NCBI GenBank assembly: GCA_027943245.1
Contig: JANDJZ010001771.1
Coordinates: forward strand, 1 to 12,706
From: Acanthamoeba sp. SK_2022b
Taxonomy: Eukaryota > Discosea > Longamoebia > Acanthamoebidae
Reading direction: 5' to 3'
DNA: 12,706 nt
The position numbers were made by a program, and so were the translations under genes. How positions within the stretch are numbered: position 1 is the first letter of the stretch; each line of letters starts with the position of its first letter. This document shows positions 1 to 6,746 of this stretch, piece by piece. The notes under the pieces were generated by a model. The model searched no databases. It was not told where the DNA came from and saw only the letters and a list, made by a program, of their open reading frames with translations.

Positions 1-917
1 TGGGCGCGCAGCTCCCAGGTGCCGTTCTCCAGCCGCGACAGGTCCAGCAGGTCGTTGCACATGGTGCCCAGCGACTGGGCACAGGCCTGGGCATCGTCAA
101 GCACGCCTGCCAGCGCGCCGTCGGCATTGCGCTGGCGGGCGGTCTCCACCAGCAGGCCCAGGGCATGCAGGGGCTGGCGCAGGTCATGGCTGGCAGCCGA
201 CAGGAAGCGGCTCTTGGCCTCCAGCGCCTGTTCGGCCTGCTCCTTGGCCGCCAGGTAGCGCTCGGCCAACAGCTGGCGGTCACGCTCCTGCGCCCATTGC
301 TGCTGCATGAGCTGGCGCGCCCCCCAGGCATGGCGCGCGATGGTGGCGCCATACAGCATGAGCAGCGGCAGCAGGTACAGGCCCCTGTTCGGGAAGTACC
401 AGACCACGGCCAGCAGCATGGCGCCGTACAGCACGCCGAAGAAGCGCTTGAACACGGCAGCCGCCGGCGCCAGGAAGGTGGCGGCCGAGGCCACGACGCC
501 GCACAGCACCAGGTAGATGAAAAGCCGGAATTCATGGCCGCTGCCATGGGTCAGCGGTATGGCCAGCGCCCAGGAACCGGCGTTGAGCAAGGCCATGCGG
601 CCCATCACGCGCTCCCAGCGCTGCAGCCGCGTTGGCAACTCGGCCGAGGGCACGGCAGCGCCCAGGTCCCGACGCAACTGGCGCCGCAAACCAACGAAGA
701 CGCAGGCCATGAGCGCCATGCCCAGCCACCACAGCAGCAGCGGCGCCTGGAAGGCACCCGTTTCGTGCCGCTGCAGCCAGACCACGATGCCGGGGATGAT
801 GAGGGCCGCCGCCTCGGACGAGCCCCGCGATGCGATGGACAGCAGCAGCCGCTGGCGCTGCTGCAGCTTCCACAGCGGCTCCGCAGGGCCGCCGTCGTGT
901 TCAGAACTGGTCGCCAT
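1..917 (-). CDS. Membrane sensor histidine kinase, 3'-truncated by window edge
   Basis: The reading frame is open from ATG 917 to the window edge, giving 305 residues of the N-terminal part. Six hydrophobic segments are visible at about residues 36-48, 59-77, 108-122, 130-150, 159-175 and 179-194. A charged, Gln/Glu-rich linker (about 200-235) follows, probably a coiled coil. Then comes a HisKA-type H-box, FLSAASHDLRQPLHAL, with the predicted phospho-acceptor His244. The helix CNDLLDLSRLENG near the edge fits the second dimerisation helix. The ATPase domain, and any receiver domain, lie outside the window. The SHDLRQPLHAL form of the H-box is common in hybrid kinases of Burkholderiales, so a C-terminal receiver is likely but unseen. 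No sensor domain other than the membrane bundle is visible, so the stimulus is unknown. The start overlaps the last 17 bp of the upstream ychJ-family gene, which suggests translational coupling. Histidine-kinase identity is firm; subtype is inferred. Confidence 0.88.
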   Translation of the reverse strand, partial: MATSSEHDGGPAEPLWKLQQRQRLLLSIASRGSSEAAALIIPGIVVWLQRHETGAFQAPLLLWWLGMALMACVFVGLRRQLRRDLGAAVPSAELPTRLQRWERVMGRMALLNAGSWALAIPLTHGSGHEFRLFIYLVLCGVVASAATFLAPAAAVFKRFFGVLYGAMLLAVVWYFPNRGLYLLPLLMLYGATIARHAWGARQLMQQQWAQERDRQLLAERYLAAKEQAEQALEAKSRFLSAASHDLRQPLHALGLLVETARQRNADGALAGVLDDAQACAQSLGTMCNDLLDLSRLENGTWELRA

Positions 918-1314
918 CCACGTAGAACCAGCGCCCGCCTTCGCGCACGAAGCGGCTGCGCTCATGCAGGCGCACGGCGCGGCCCGCCACGCGGTAGCGC
1001 GCGACGAATTCCACCTCGGCGCGGTCCTCGCCGGTGCTTCGGAAGTCCCTGACCGCCAGCCCCAGCCAGCGCGCCGAGGGCTCGAAGTCCAGCGTGGCGG
1101 GCCGCTGGCTGGCGTGCCAGGTGGCCAGCAGGTAGGCGGCGTCCTCACGCACGAAGGCGCTGTAGCGCGAGCGCATCAAGGCCTGGGCATCGGGCGCAGG
1201 GCAGTCGTCGAAATGGTCCAGGTAGCGGCCGCAGCAGGCATCGAAGGCCAGGGACCGGCCCTTGGCATCGTGCTGGCCACAGGGACAGGCCGGGGAGGTG
1301 GCGGCCGCGCTCAT
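901..1314 (-). CDS. ychJ: YchJ/UPF0225 family protein with SEC-C-like cysteine motif
   Basis: This 137-residue protein has the N-terminal cysteine cluster CPCG (Cys10, Cys12) and a CCG pair (Cys27, Cys28). These are spaced as in SEC-C zinc-binding motifs. The signature ALMRSRYSAFVREDAAYLLATWH follows at about residues 45-67 (key residues: MRSRYSAF and TWH), and then an NTF2-like beta-rich C-terminal part. This order and length are typical of the YchJ family. The molecular function is not established; zinc binding is inferred from the cysteines. ATG 1314 is the only sensible start; the ribosome-binding site in front of it is weak. The gene overlaps the downstream histidine kinase by 17 bp, so the two are probably cotranscribed. 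It is divergent from the DUF421 gene, with 157 bp between. Confidence 0.88.
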   Translation of the reverse strand: MSAAATSPACPCGQHDAKGRSLAFDACCGRYLDHFDDCPAPDAQALMRSRYSAFVREDAAYLLATWHASQRPATLDFEPSARWLGLAVRDFRSTGEDRAEVEFVARYRVAGRAVRLHERSRFVREGGRWFYVDGDQF

Positions 1315-1409
1315 AGCGGCTGGCCCTGCGGAACTTGCGGAACCTGGGAGAGGACGGCGGGGGAGCAGGAGTGCATGTCAGTCACGGCCGCCTTGCTGCG
1401 ACCGGGTTC

Positions 1410-1438
1410 TTGATGGAGGACAGGCGGGCCATGATACT
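1410..1438 (+). promoter_or_regulatory. Possible sigma70 promoter of the DUF421 gene
   Basis: TTGATG (1410-1415) and GATACT (1433-1438) are separated by 17 bp. Each box matches four of six consensus bases. It lies 33 bp before the DUF421 start codon in the 157-bp divergent spacer with ychJ. This is a pattern match by eye only. Confidence 0.3.
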
Positions 1439-1471
1439 GACCGCGGGCCCTCGGGCCTGTAAGGAGAGCCC

Positions 1472-1969
1472 ATGTTTTCAATGTCGGTCCCGTGGTGGGA
1501 GTTCGTGGTGCGCGGCGTGGCCGTCTACCTGTTCTTGCTGGTGTTCCTTCGGCTGACGGGGCGGCGCCAGACGGGGCAGTACGCGCCCTTTGACCTGGTG
1601 CTGCTGCTCATCCTGTCGAATGCGGTGCAGAACTCCATGAATGCCGGGGACAACTCGCTGATCGGCGGCATGATCTCGGCCTCCACGCTGATCCTGTGCC
1701 ATCTGCTGCTGTCCTGGCTGACTTTCCGTTTTCCCGCGCTGGAGCGGCTCATCGACGGCAAGGCCCAGGCCCTGATCACGGACGGCCACCTGAACAAGGA
1801 TCTGATGCGCGAGGAACGCATCACGCGCGACGATATCGAGGCCGCGCTGCGTGCGGGCGGCTGCCTGCACCTCAGAGAGGTGGAGCGCGCCACGCTGGAG
1901 ACCGACGGCAGCATCACCGTCGTCCTGCGCCGCCGCGACAGCGAGAACGACGGCGATCCGCCGGTCTGA
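1472..1969 (+). CDS. DUF421 (YetF/YcaP-like) membrane protein
   Basis: The protein has 165 residues. Three hydrophobic helices (about 9-29, 37-55 and 64-86) are followed by a soluble C-terminal domain (about 90-155). That domain has the family pattern: an IDGKAQALITDGHLN strand-turn segment, a charged helix (MREERITRDDIEAALRAGG), then HLREVERATLETDGSITVV. This arrangement of a short membrane bundle plus a cytoplasmic YetF-type domain defines DUF421. Members are linked to the cell envelope or spore physiology in some bacteria, but no activity is established. ATG 1472 is supported by AAGGAG at 1461-1466; Met4 is a less likely alternative. It is the only plus-strand gene among resident genes here, is monocistronic, and its stop codon is 2 bp from that of the convergent hydrolase. 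Confidence 0.9.
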   Translation: MFSMSVPWWEFVVRGVAVYLFLLVFLRLTGRRQTGQYAPFDLVLLLILSNAVQNSMNAGDNSLIGGMISASTLILCHLLLSWLTFRFPALERLIDGKAQALITDGHLNKDLMREERITRDDIEAALRAGGCLHLREVERATLETDGSITVVLRRRDSENDGDPPV

Positions 1970-1971
1970 GC

Positions 1972-2763
1972 CTAGTCGAGCTGCTCCAGGAAGCGCTCGA
2001 TGGCCAGGTTCACGGGCTGCGGATGCGTGAGGTTGGCCGCATGGCCGGCCCCCGGCACCTCCACCCACTGCGCCCTGGGCAAGGCCTTGGCCATGGCGCG
2101 TGCACGGTCGAGCGTGATGGCGATGTCGTCCGTGCCATGGATGACCAGTGCCGGTACGTGGATGTCGGGCAGTCGCGGGCTGATGTCATCGCGCTGGGCC
2201 AGCGCCAGAAAGCTCTGCCCCAGGTTGATGGGCGTGGCCTTCTTCCATTTGGCGCGCCAGGCGGCCGCGCCGCTCCAGCCCTGGCCCAGGATGGTGCGCT
2301 CCACCGTGGCCGCCATGTCGTCGCTGAGGCCATGCTCCATCCAGGCGCGCAGCAACGCCTCGTGGTGGGGCATCTGCTCGGGGTCTTCCAGCATGGCCTG
2401 GGTGTCGATCAGCACCAGCGCACGCACGACCTCGGGATGTATGAGCGCACAGCGCAGCGACAGATAGCCGCCCTGCGACATGCCCACCAGCACCGCGCGC
2501 TCCACGCCCAGGTGCGCCAGCAGGGCGGCCAGGTCGTCGGCCGAGTCGTAGTAGTCGAAGGGTGCGCACTGCTCGGGGTCTGCCGTCTGGCCATGGCCGC
2601 GCTCGTCCCAGCTGATGCAGCGATAGCGATCCTGCAGCGCCTGGACCTGGGGAGCGAACATGGTGTGGTCCATGAGCAGTCCATGCGAAAACACCAGGAC
2701 CGGGCCTCTCCCGCCCGTGTCCTCGTAGTAAAGGTTCTGGCCGTTGACGGAAGCAATGGGCAT
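1972..2763 (-). CDS. Alpha/beta-fold hydrolase
   Basis: The 263-residue protein has the classical alpha/beta hydrolase layout. The oxyanion segment VFSHGLLMDHTMF is near residues 24-36. SWDERGHGQT (51-60) follows, and the nucleophile elbow GMSQGG carries Ser96. A cap region spans about 125-185. The acid is in HGTDD (Asp212 most likely) and the base in GAGHAANLTHP is His241. The catalytic triad therefore looks complete. Substrate is unknown; related proteins include lactone and ester hydrolases and 3-oxoadipate enol-lactonase-like enzymes, so only a general call is justified. The frame is open upstream to 2874, but ATG 2763 is chosen because AGGAG lies 8 bp before it and the fold starts there (MPIASVNGQNLYYEDTG). 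It may be transcribed separately from the acyl-CoA dehydrogenase, since a hairpin separates them. It is convergent with the DUF421 gene. Confidence 0.9.
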   Translation of the reverse strand: MPIASVNGQNLYYEDTGGRGPVLVFSHGLLMDHTMFAPQVQALQDRYRCISWDERGHGQTADPEQCAPFDYYDSADDLAALLAHLGVERAVLVGMSQGGYLSLRCALIHPEVVRALVLIDTQAMLEDPEQMPHHEALLRAWMEHGLSDDMAATVERTILGQGWSGAAAWRAKWKKATPINLGQSFLALAQRDDISPRLPDIHVPALVIHGTDDIAITLDRARAMAKALPRAQWVEVPGAGHAANLTHPQPVNLAIERFLEQLD

Positions 2764-2855
2764 GTCGGGATCTCCTGCGAAGGTGGTCACAAACCTGCCG
2801 GAGTCCGGTGCCCGCCTCTCCCGGGCGCCGTCCCGGCGACGCTCCATGCTAAGCC

Positions 2856-2890
2856 CTGCGGGTGACGGGGCCATCCGGCCCGACCCGCAG
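2856..2890 (-). terminator. Hairpin after the acyl-CoA dehydrogenase gene
   Basis: CTGCGGGT (2856-2863) pairs perfectly with ACCCGCAG (2883-2890). The stem continues inward, after a 2-nt bulge, with CGGG (2866-2869)/CCCG (2879-2882), and after a 1-nt bulge with CC/GG. A 4-nt loop closes it. On the minus strand it begins 14 nt after the acyl-CoA dehydrogenase stop. No U-run follows, so it is not a textbook intrinsic terminator; it could also protect the mRNA 3' end. Confidence 0.4.
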
Positions 2891-2904
2891 CATAGTGAGG
2901 GGCC

Positions 2905-4035
2905 TCAGGCCAGGGCGCGCTGGATGAGAATTTTCTGCACGTCGCTCGTTCCCTCGTAGATCTGGCACACGCGCACGTCGCGGTAGATGCGCTCGACGGG
3001 AAAATCGTTGACCACGCCATAGCCGCCCAGGGTCTGGATGGCTGCGCTGCACACGCGCTCGGCCATTTCGCTGGCGAACAGCTTGGCCATGGCCGCTTCC
3101 TTCAGGCAGGGCAGGCCGGCATCGCGCAGGCTGGCCGCATGCCAGATCAGCTGGCGCGCAGCCTCGATCTGCGTGGCGCAGTCGGCCAGGCGAAAGCCCA
3201 CGGCCTGGTGGTTGAAGATGGGCTGGCCGAAGCTCTCGCGCTCCTTGGAGTACTGCAGCGCGCATTCAAAGGCCGCACGCGCCATGCCCACGCTTTGCGC
3301 GGCAATGCCGATGCGCCCGCCCTCCAGCGCCGACAGCGCAATCTTGTAGCCCTCGCCCTCGGCACCGATGAGGTTGGCGACGGGGATTCGGCAGCCCTCG
3401 AACTGGATCTGGGCCGTGTCCGAGCTGTGCTGGCCCAGCTTGTCCTCCAGCCGCAGCACCTGGTAGCCGGGTGCGGAGGTGGGCACGATGAAGGCGCTCA
3501 TGCCGCGCTTGCCGGCCGCCTTGTCGGTGACGGCGATGACGATGGCCACGTCGCCGTTCTTGCCGCTGGTGATGAACTGCTTGACGCCGTTGATCACGTA
3601 GTCGTTGCCGTCGCGGGTGGCCGTGGTGCGCAGCGCCGAGGCGTCCGAGCCCACATGCGGCTCGGTCAGGCAGAAGGCGCCCAGCATCTCGCCGCGCGCC
3701 AGCGGCGCCAGCCATTGCTGCTTTTGCGCCTCGCTGCCGTAGCGCATGAGGATGGCGTTGACGGGGCAGTTGGTGACGCTGATCACCGTGCTGGTGCCGC
3801 CGTCGCCGGCTGCGATTTCCTCCAGCACCAGGGCCAGGCTCAGGTAGTCAAGGCCGGCGCCGCCGTATTCCTCGGGCACGCAGATGCCGTAGGCACCCAG
3901 CGCCGCCAGGCCCTGGTGCACGTTCTTGGGAAAGTGGTGCTCCTTGTCCCAGCGTGCGGCATGGGGCGTGATTTCGGTGCGCACGAAGTCGCGCACCGCA
4001 TCACGGATCATTTCCTGGTCTGCGTTGAGCAGCAT
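2905..4035 (-). CDS. Acyl-CoA dehydrogenase (short-chain/butyryl-CoA type)
   Basis: This FAD-dependent enzyme of 376 residues oxidises an acyl-CoA to the trans-2-enoyl-CoA, passing electrons to electron-transfer flavoprotein. The N-terminal helical domain has [14 protein letters not shown]. The middle domain has the substrate/FAD motif [15 protein letters not shown] and [15 protein letters not shown]. The C-terminal domain has [19 protein letters not shown] and [20 protein letters not shown], ending with [14 protein letters not shown]. The catalytic Glu361 in YEGT sits in the position used by short- and medium-chain enzymes. ATG 4035 is preceded by AGGAGAC at a good distance. It follows the short-chain dehydrogenase gene with 47 bp between and is probably the last gene of that unit. 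The precise substrate cannot be read from sequence; a branched or short-chain acyl-CoA is likely. Confidence 0.95.
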   Translation of the reverse strand: MLLNADQEMIRDAVRDFVRTEITPHAARWDKEHHFPKNVHQGLAALGAYGICVPEEYGGAGLDYLSLALVLEEIAAGDGGTSTVISVTNCPVNAILMRYGSEAQKQQWLAPLARGEMLGAFCLTEPHVGSDASALRTTATRDGNDYVINGVKQFITSGKNGDVAIVIAVTDKAAGKRGMSAFIVPTSAPGYQVLRLEDKLGQHSSDTAQIQFEGCRIPVANLIGAEGEGYKIALSALEGGRIGIAAQSVGMARAAFECALQYSKERESFGQPIFNHQAVGFRLADCATQIEAARQLIWHAASLRDAGLPCLKEAAMAKLFASEMAERVCSAAIQTLGGYGVVNDFPVERIYRDVRVCQIYEGTSDVQKILIQRALA

Positions 4036-4082
4036 GTCTTGTCTCCTGATTCTTGTTTCGTTGTTCGTTGTCCCGGCCGCAG

Positions 4083-4745
4083 CTACCAGGCGATGCGCTG
4101 CCCGTCGTGGCGCAGCATGCGGCCCCGATCAGCCGGCGTGACGCCGGCCAGGGTGCGGACCAGACCCTGCACGCTTTGCTCCACGGTGAAGGTGGCGGAC
4201 TCGCCGCCCATGTCGGTCTGCACCCAGCCCGGGTCCAGCGCGACCACGGTGGCGCCGGGCCATTGCGGCTGGGCGCTGGCCACGACCATGTTGAGCGCGG
4301 CCTTGCTGACGCGGTAGAGCCAGGCGTCGGATTCGGCGCCGGCCAGCAGCGACATCTCGCTGGAGAACAGGCCGAACACGCCGCCCGCCGCCTCGACCAT
4401 CGGCGCCACCTGGGGCAGCACCTGCATGGCGCCCAGCACATTGGTGTGCATGACGCGGTCGAACTGCTCGCGCGTGGGCGGCGTGGCCGAGCTGTGGGCA
4501 TCCCACACTCCGGCCACGTACAGCGCCAGCTCGATCTTCTCGCCATCGAGCTGCCAGGCCAGGCCGCTGACGCTGGCCGGATCGGCCACATCCACCAGCA
4601 GCACCTTGGCGCCCGTGGCTTCGACGCGCTCGCGATCGGCCTCGCTGCGCACCGTGGCGACCACGCTGCGGCCCTGGGCCGTATAGGCCTCTACCAAGGC
4701 AAAACCGAGCCCGCGCGAGGCTCCCAACACCAGAGTGACTGCCAT
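4083..4745 (-). CDS. SDR family NAD(P)-dependent oxidoreductase
   Basis: A 220-residue classical-size short-chain dehydrogenase. The Rossmann motif GASRGLG is at residues 8-14. Asp-containing VDVAD (51-55) follows beta-strand 3. YVAGV (76-80) replaces the usual NNAG. Asn102 is in HTNVLG, the catalytic Ser is in FSSEMS (Ser128 or Ser129), and YRVSK gives Tyr144 and Lys148. The full SDR tetrad is therefore present. DPGWVQTDMGG (171-181) is typical of the C-factor/CsgA-like branch. Substrate is unknown; its neighbours suggest a small carbonyl or hydroxyacyl compound, but that is inference. ATG 4745 is the only sensible start, with a weak GAAAGG upstream. It lies 28 bp after the flavoprotein gene and 47 bp before the acyl-CoA dehydrogenase gene, consistent with one operon. 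Confidence 0.92.
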   Translation of the reverse strand: MAVTLVLGASRGLGFALVEAYTAQGRSVVATVRSEADRERVEATGAKVLLVDVADPASVSGLAWQLDGEKIELALYVAGVWDAHSSATPPTREQFDRVMHTNVLGAMQVLPQVAPMVEAAGGVFGLFSSEMSLLAGAESDAWLYRVSKAALNMVVASAQPQWPGATVVALDPGWVQTDMGGESATFTVEQSVQGLVRTLAGVTPADRGRMLRHDGQRIAW

Positions 4746-4773
4746 GTCTTTCGACCTTTCAAATGGAATGCGG

Positions 4774-5397
4774 TCAGCGGCCCTGCTCGCCCGCGATCTG
4801 TTTTTCGTAGCGCTCGACCATGGCCTCCTGCGTCTCGGTGGGCGCAGGCAGGCCGATCTGCTGGTGGACCATCTGGTTCACCGACGGCATGACATTGCGC
4901 GGCACCTGGGACTCGGGCTTCCAGAGCCGGGCGCGCATGAGGGCCTTGGCGCAGTGCAGATAGGCCTCCTGCACCTGGATCTCCAGAACGATCTTGGGCC
5001 GGAAGCCTTCGTTGGCGAACAGCGCCGTGTAGTGGGCCTCGTCGCGCAGCCTGGCCACGCCGTTGACGCGCAGCGTCTCGTCGAAGCCCGGCACCATGAA
5101 CAGCAGGCCGATGCGCGGATCGGCGATCAGGTTGCTGAAGCTGTCCAGGCGGTTGTTGCCGCCCGAGTCGGGGATCAGCAGCGTCTGGTTGTCGGGCGCC
5201 TTGATGAAGCCCGGCTTTCCGCCGCGCGGCGAGGCATCCATCAGCGAGCCCGCCGCGCCCCCCGTGGCCACGATGCACAGCGGCGACAGCGCAATGAAGC
5301 GCAGGCAATGCCGGTCCAGGTCCACCTGCTGCTTGAGCAAGGCCCTTTCGGCCGGCATGGCATACAGGCTGCGCAACTGTTCTTCGCTGGTGATCAT
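4774..5397 (-). CDS. Pyridoxamine 5'-phosphate oxidase-like FMN flavoprotein (MSMEG_1061 type)
   Basis: The 207-residue protein matches the PPOX-class flavoprotein group typified by MSMEG_1061. It has DRHCLRFIALSPLCIVATGG (about 28-47), then SPRGGKPGFI (56-65), then IPDSGGNNRLDSFSNLIADP (75-94), GLLFMVPGFDETLRVNG (97-113) and EAYLHCAKALMRARLW (144-159). The fold is a split beta-barrel that binds FMN. Members are predicted oxidoreductases of unknown substrate and are not true vitamin B6 oxidases. ATG 5397 is chosen because family members usually begin close to the ITSEEQLRSLY segment. The frame extends to a TTG at 5436, which has a weak GAGAG upstream, so a 13-residue longer protein is possible; neither start has a good ribosome-binding site. 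It is the first gene of the probable flavoprotein-SDR-acyl-CoA dehydrogenase unit; a promoter would lie in 5398-5514, but no convincing one was recognised. Confidence 0.85.
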   Translation of the reverse strand: MITSEEQLRSLYAMPAERALLKQQVDLDRHCLRFIALSPLCIVATGGAAGSLMDASPRGGKPGFIKAPDNQTLLIPDSGGNNRLDSFSNLIADPRIGLLFMVPGFDETLRVNGVARLRDEAHYTALFANEGFRPKIVLEIQVQEAYLHCAKALMRARLWKPESQVPRNVMPSVNQMVHQQIGLPAPTETQEAMVERYEKQIAGEQGR

Positions 5398-5490
5398 GGT
5401 CGAGAGGTCAAAGTAATAGCGGATCGGCCGATCCAAGTCTAGCTCTCTGGACGTCTGTGGCGCTGCCCATAAAACTGGCGCAATGCAAAT

Positions 5491-5522
5491 CTCAGGGGGA
5501 GGGCGCGCAGCGCCTCAGGGGG
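5491..5522. repeat. REP-like intergenic element overlapping the thiolase stop codon
   Basis: CTCAGGGGG occurs at 5491-5499 and again at 5514-5522. Between them is a GC-rich hairpin, GGCGC (5502-5506)/GCGCC (5510-5514) with a GCA loop. Read on the minus strand the unit is CCCCCTGAG, hairpin, CCCCCTGAG. From memory, elements of this shape are scattered downstream of genes in Comamonadaceae; that point is recall, not a search. The TGA stop of the thiolase gene (5515-5517) lies within one copy. It may act as a weak terminator or mRNA-end structure between the thiolase gene and the flavoprotein gene. Confidence 0.5.
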
Positions 5523-5922
5523 TGACCATTTCTATCGCCATGGCTGTTCCCTCGCCGCCGCCTATGCACAGCGTGGCCAGGCCGCGCTTGCCGCCACGCG
5601 CCTGCAGGGCGTGCAGCAGCGTGACCAGGATGCGCGCACCGCTGGCGCCGATGGGGTGGCCCAGCGCACAGGCGCCGCCGTTGACGTTGACCTTGTCGCG
5701 CGGCACGCCCAGCTCGGCCATCAGGGCCATGGGTACGACGGCAAAGGCTTCGTTGACTTCCCACAGGTCCACATCCGCCGCCGTCCAGCCGGCCTTCTTG
5801 AGGGCCTTCTGCGTGGCGCCCACGGGGGCCGTGGTGAACCATTCGGGCTCCTGGGCATGCGTGGCATGGGCGACGATGCGCGCCAGCGGCTTGCAGCCCA
5901 GCTCCTTGGCCGTGGACTCGCG

Positions 5923-5954
<32 letters not shown>

Positions 5955-6702
5955 TGCTGGAGCTCGATGCCGCCGTGATCGTGCCGTCCTTCTTGAAGGC
6001 GGGCTTGAGGCTGGCGATCTTGTCCAGCTTGGCCTTGGCCGGGCCTTCGTCGATGCTGACCGTGACATCGCCCTTGCGCGTGGAGACGGTGACGGGCGTG
6101 ATCTCGGCCGCGAAGGCGCCGCTTTCCGTGGCGGCCTGGGCGCGCTTGACGCTTTCGATGGCGTAGGCATCCTGCTGCTCGCGCGTGAAGTGGTATTTGG
6201 CGGCGCAGTCCTCGCCGAAGGTGCCCATGGAGCGGCCCGGCTCGTAGGCGTCCTCCAGACCGTCGAGCATCATGTGGTCATAGACCTTGTCGTGGCCCAT
6301 GCGGTAGCCGCCACGGCCCTTCTTGAGCAGGTAGGGCGCATTGGTCATGCTCTCCATGCCGCCGGAGACCACCACATCGCGGCTGCCCGCCACCAGCTGG
6401 TCATGGGCCAGGATGGTGGCCTCCATGCCGGCGCCGCACATCTTGGACAGGGTCACGGCGCCCGTGCTGCGCGGCAGGCCACCCTTGAAGCCTGCCTGGC
6501 GCGCAGGCGCCTGTCCCTGGCCCGCCATCAGGCAGTTGCCGAACAGCACTTCGTCCACCTTCTCCGGCGCCACGCCGGCACGCTGCACGGCGGCCTTGAT
6601 GGCGGCGCCGCCCAGATCGTGGGCCGCGAGATCGGCGAAGTCGCCCTGGAACGCGCCCATGGGGGTGCGGGCTGCGCCGACGATGACGATGGGGTCTTGC
6701 AT
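5515..6702 (-). CDS. Acetyl-CoA acetyltransferase (thiolase)
   Basis: A 395-residue biosynthetic/degradative thiolase. It interconverts acetoacetyl-CoA plus CoA with two acetyl-CoA. The acylated nucleophile Cys89 is in LSKMCGAGMEA, His349 in GGACALGHPIGASG, and Cys379 in LCIGGGEG, the complete catalytic set at the numbering expected for PhaA-type enzymes. NEAFAVVPMA (NEAF motif) precedes the His loop. ATG 6702 is fixed by AGGAG 6 bp upstream and by the family start MQDPIVIVGAARTP; the frame is open upstream only as an overlap with aceK. It follows aceK by 44 bp. In the context of isovaleryl-CoA dehydrogenase it probably completes leucine breakdown to acetyl-CoA, although a role in polyhydroxybutyrate metabolism cannot be excluded. 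The last residues VTP and the stop fall in a REP-like repeat. Confidence 0.95.
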
Positions 6703-6746
6703 GCTTATCTCCTGGATGTGGTGATGGTGAGGGGAAAACAAACGGG

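Noticed and set aside
165..1413. Overlapping plus-strand open frames across the kinase and ychJ region
   Set aside because: The minus-strand frames encode clear H-box and YchJ motifs; the plus frames show none.
2810..2840. Short GC stems (GCCCG/CGGGC and GCCG/CGGC) between hydrolase and acyl-CoA dehydrogenase
   Set aside because: They are 4-5 bp stems, common by chance in GC-rich DNA, and no T-run follows.
2764..2874. N-terminal extension of the hydrolase to 2874
   Set aside because: The extension is Arg-rich, resembles no signal peptide, and ATG 2763 has a well-spaced AGGAG.
1696..4317. Long plus-strand open frames opposite the hydrolase and the acyl-CoA dehydrogenase
   Set aside because: They have no recognisable domains or ribosome-binding sites and lie antisense to genes with complete catalytic residues.
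5437..5490. Promoter for the flavoprotein operon (TTGCAT and TTTTAT boxes, minus strand)
   Set aside because: The boxes are only about 8 bp apart, so they cannot form a normal sigma70 promoter, and no better pair was found.
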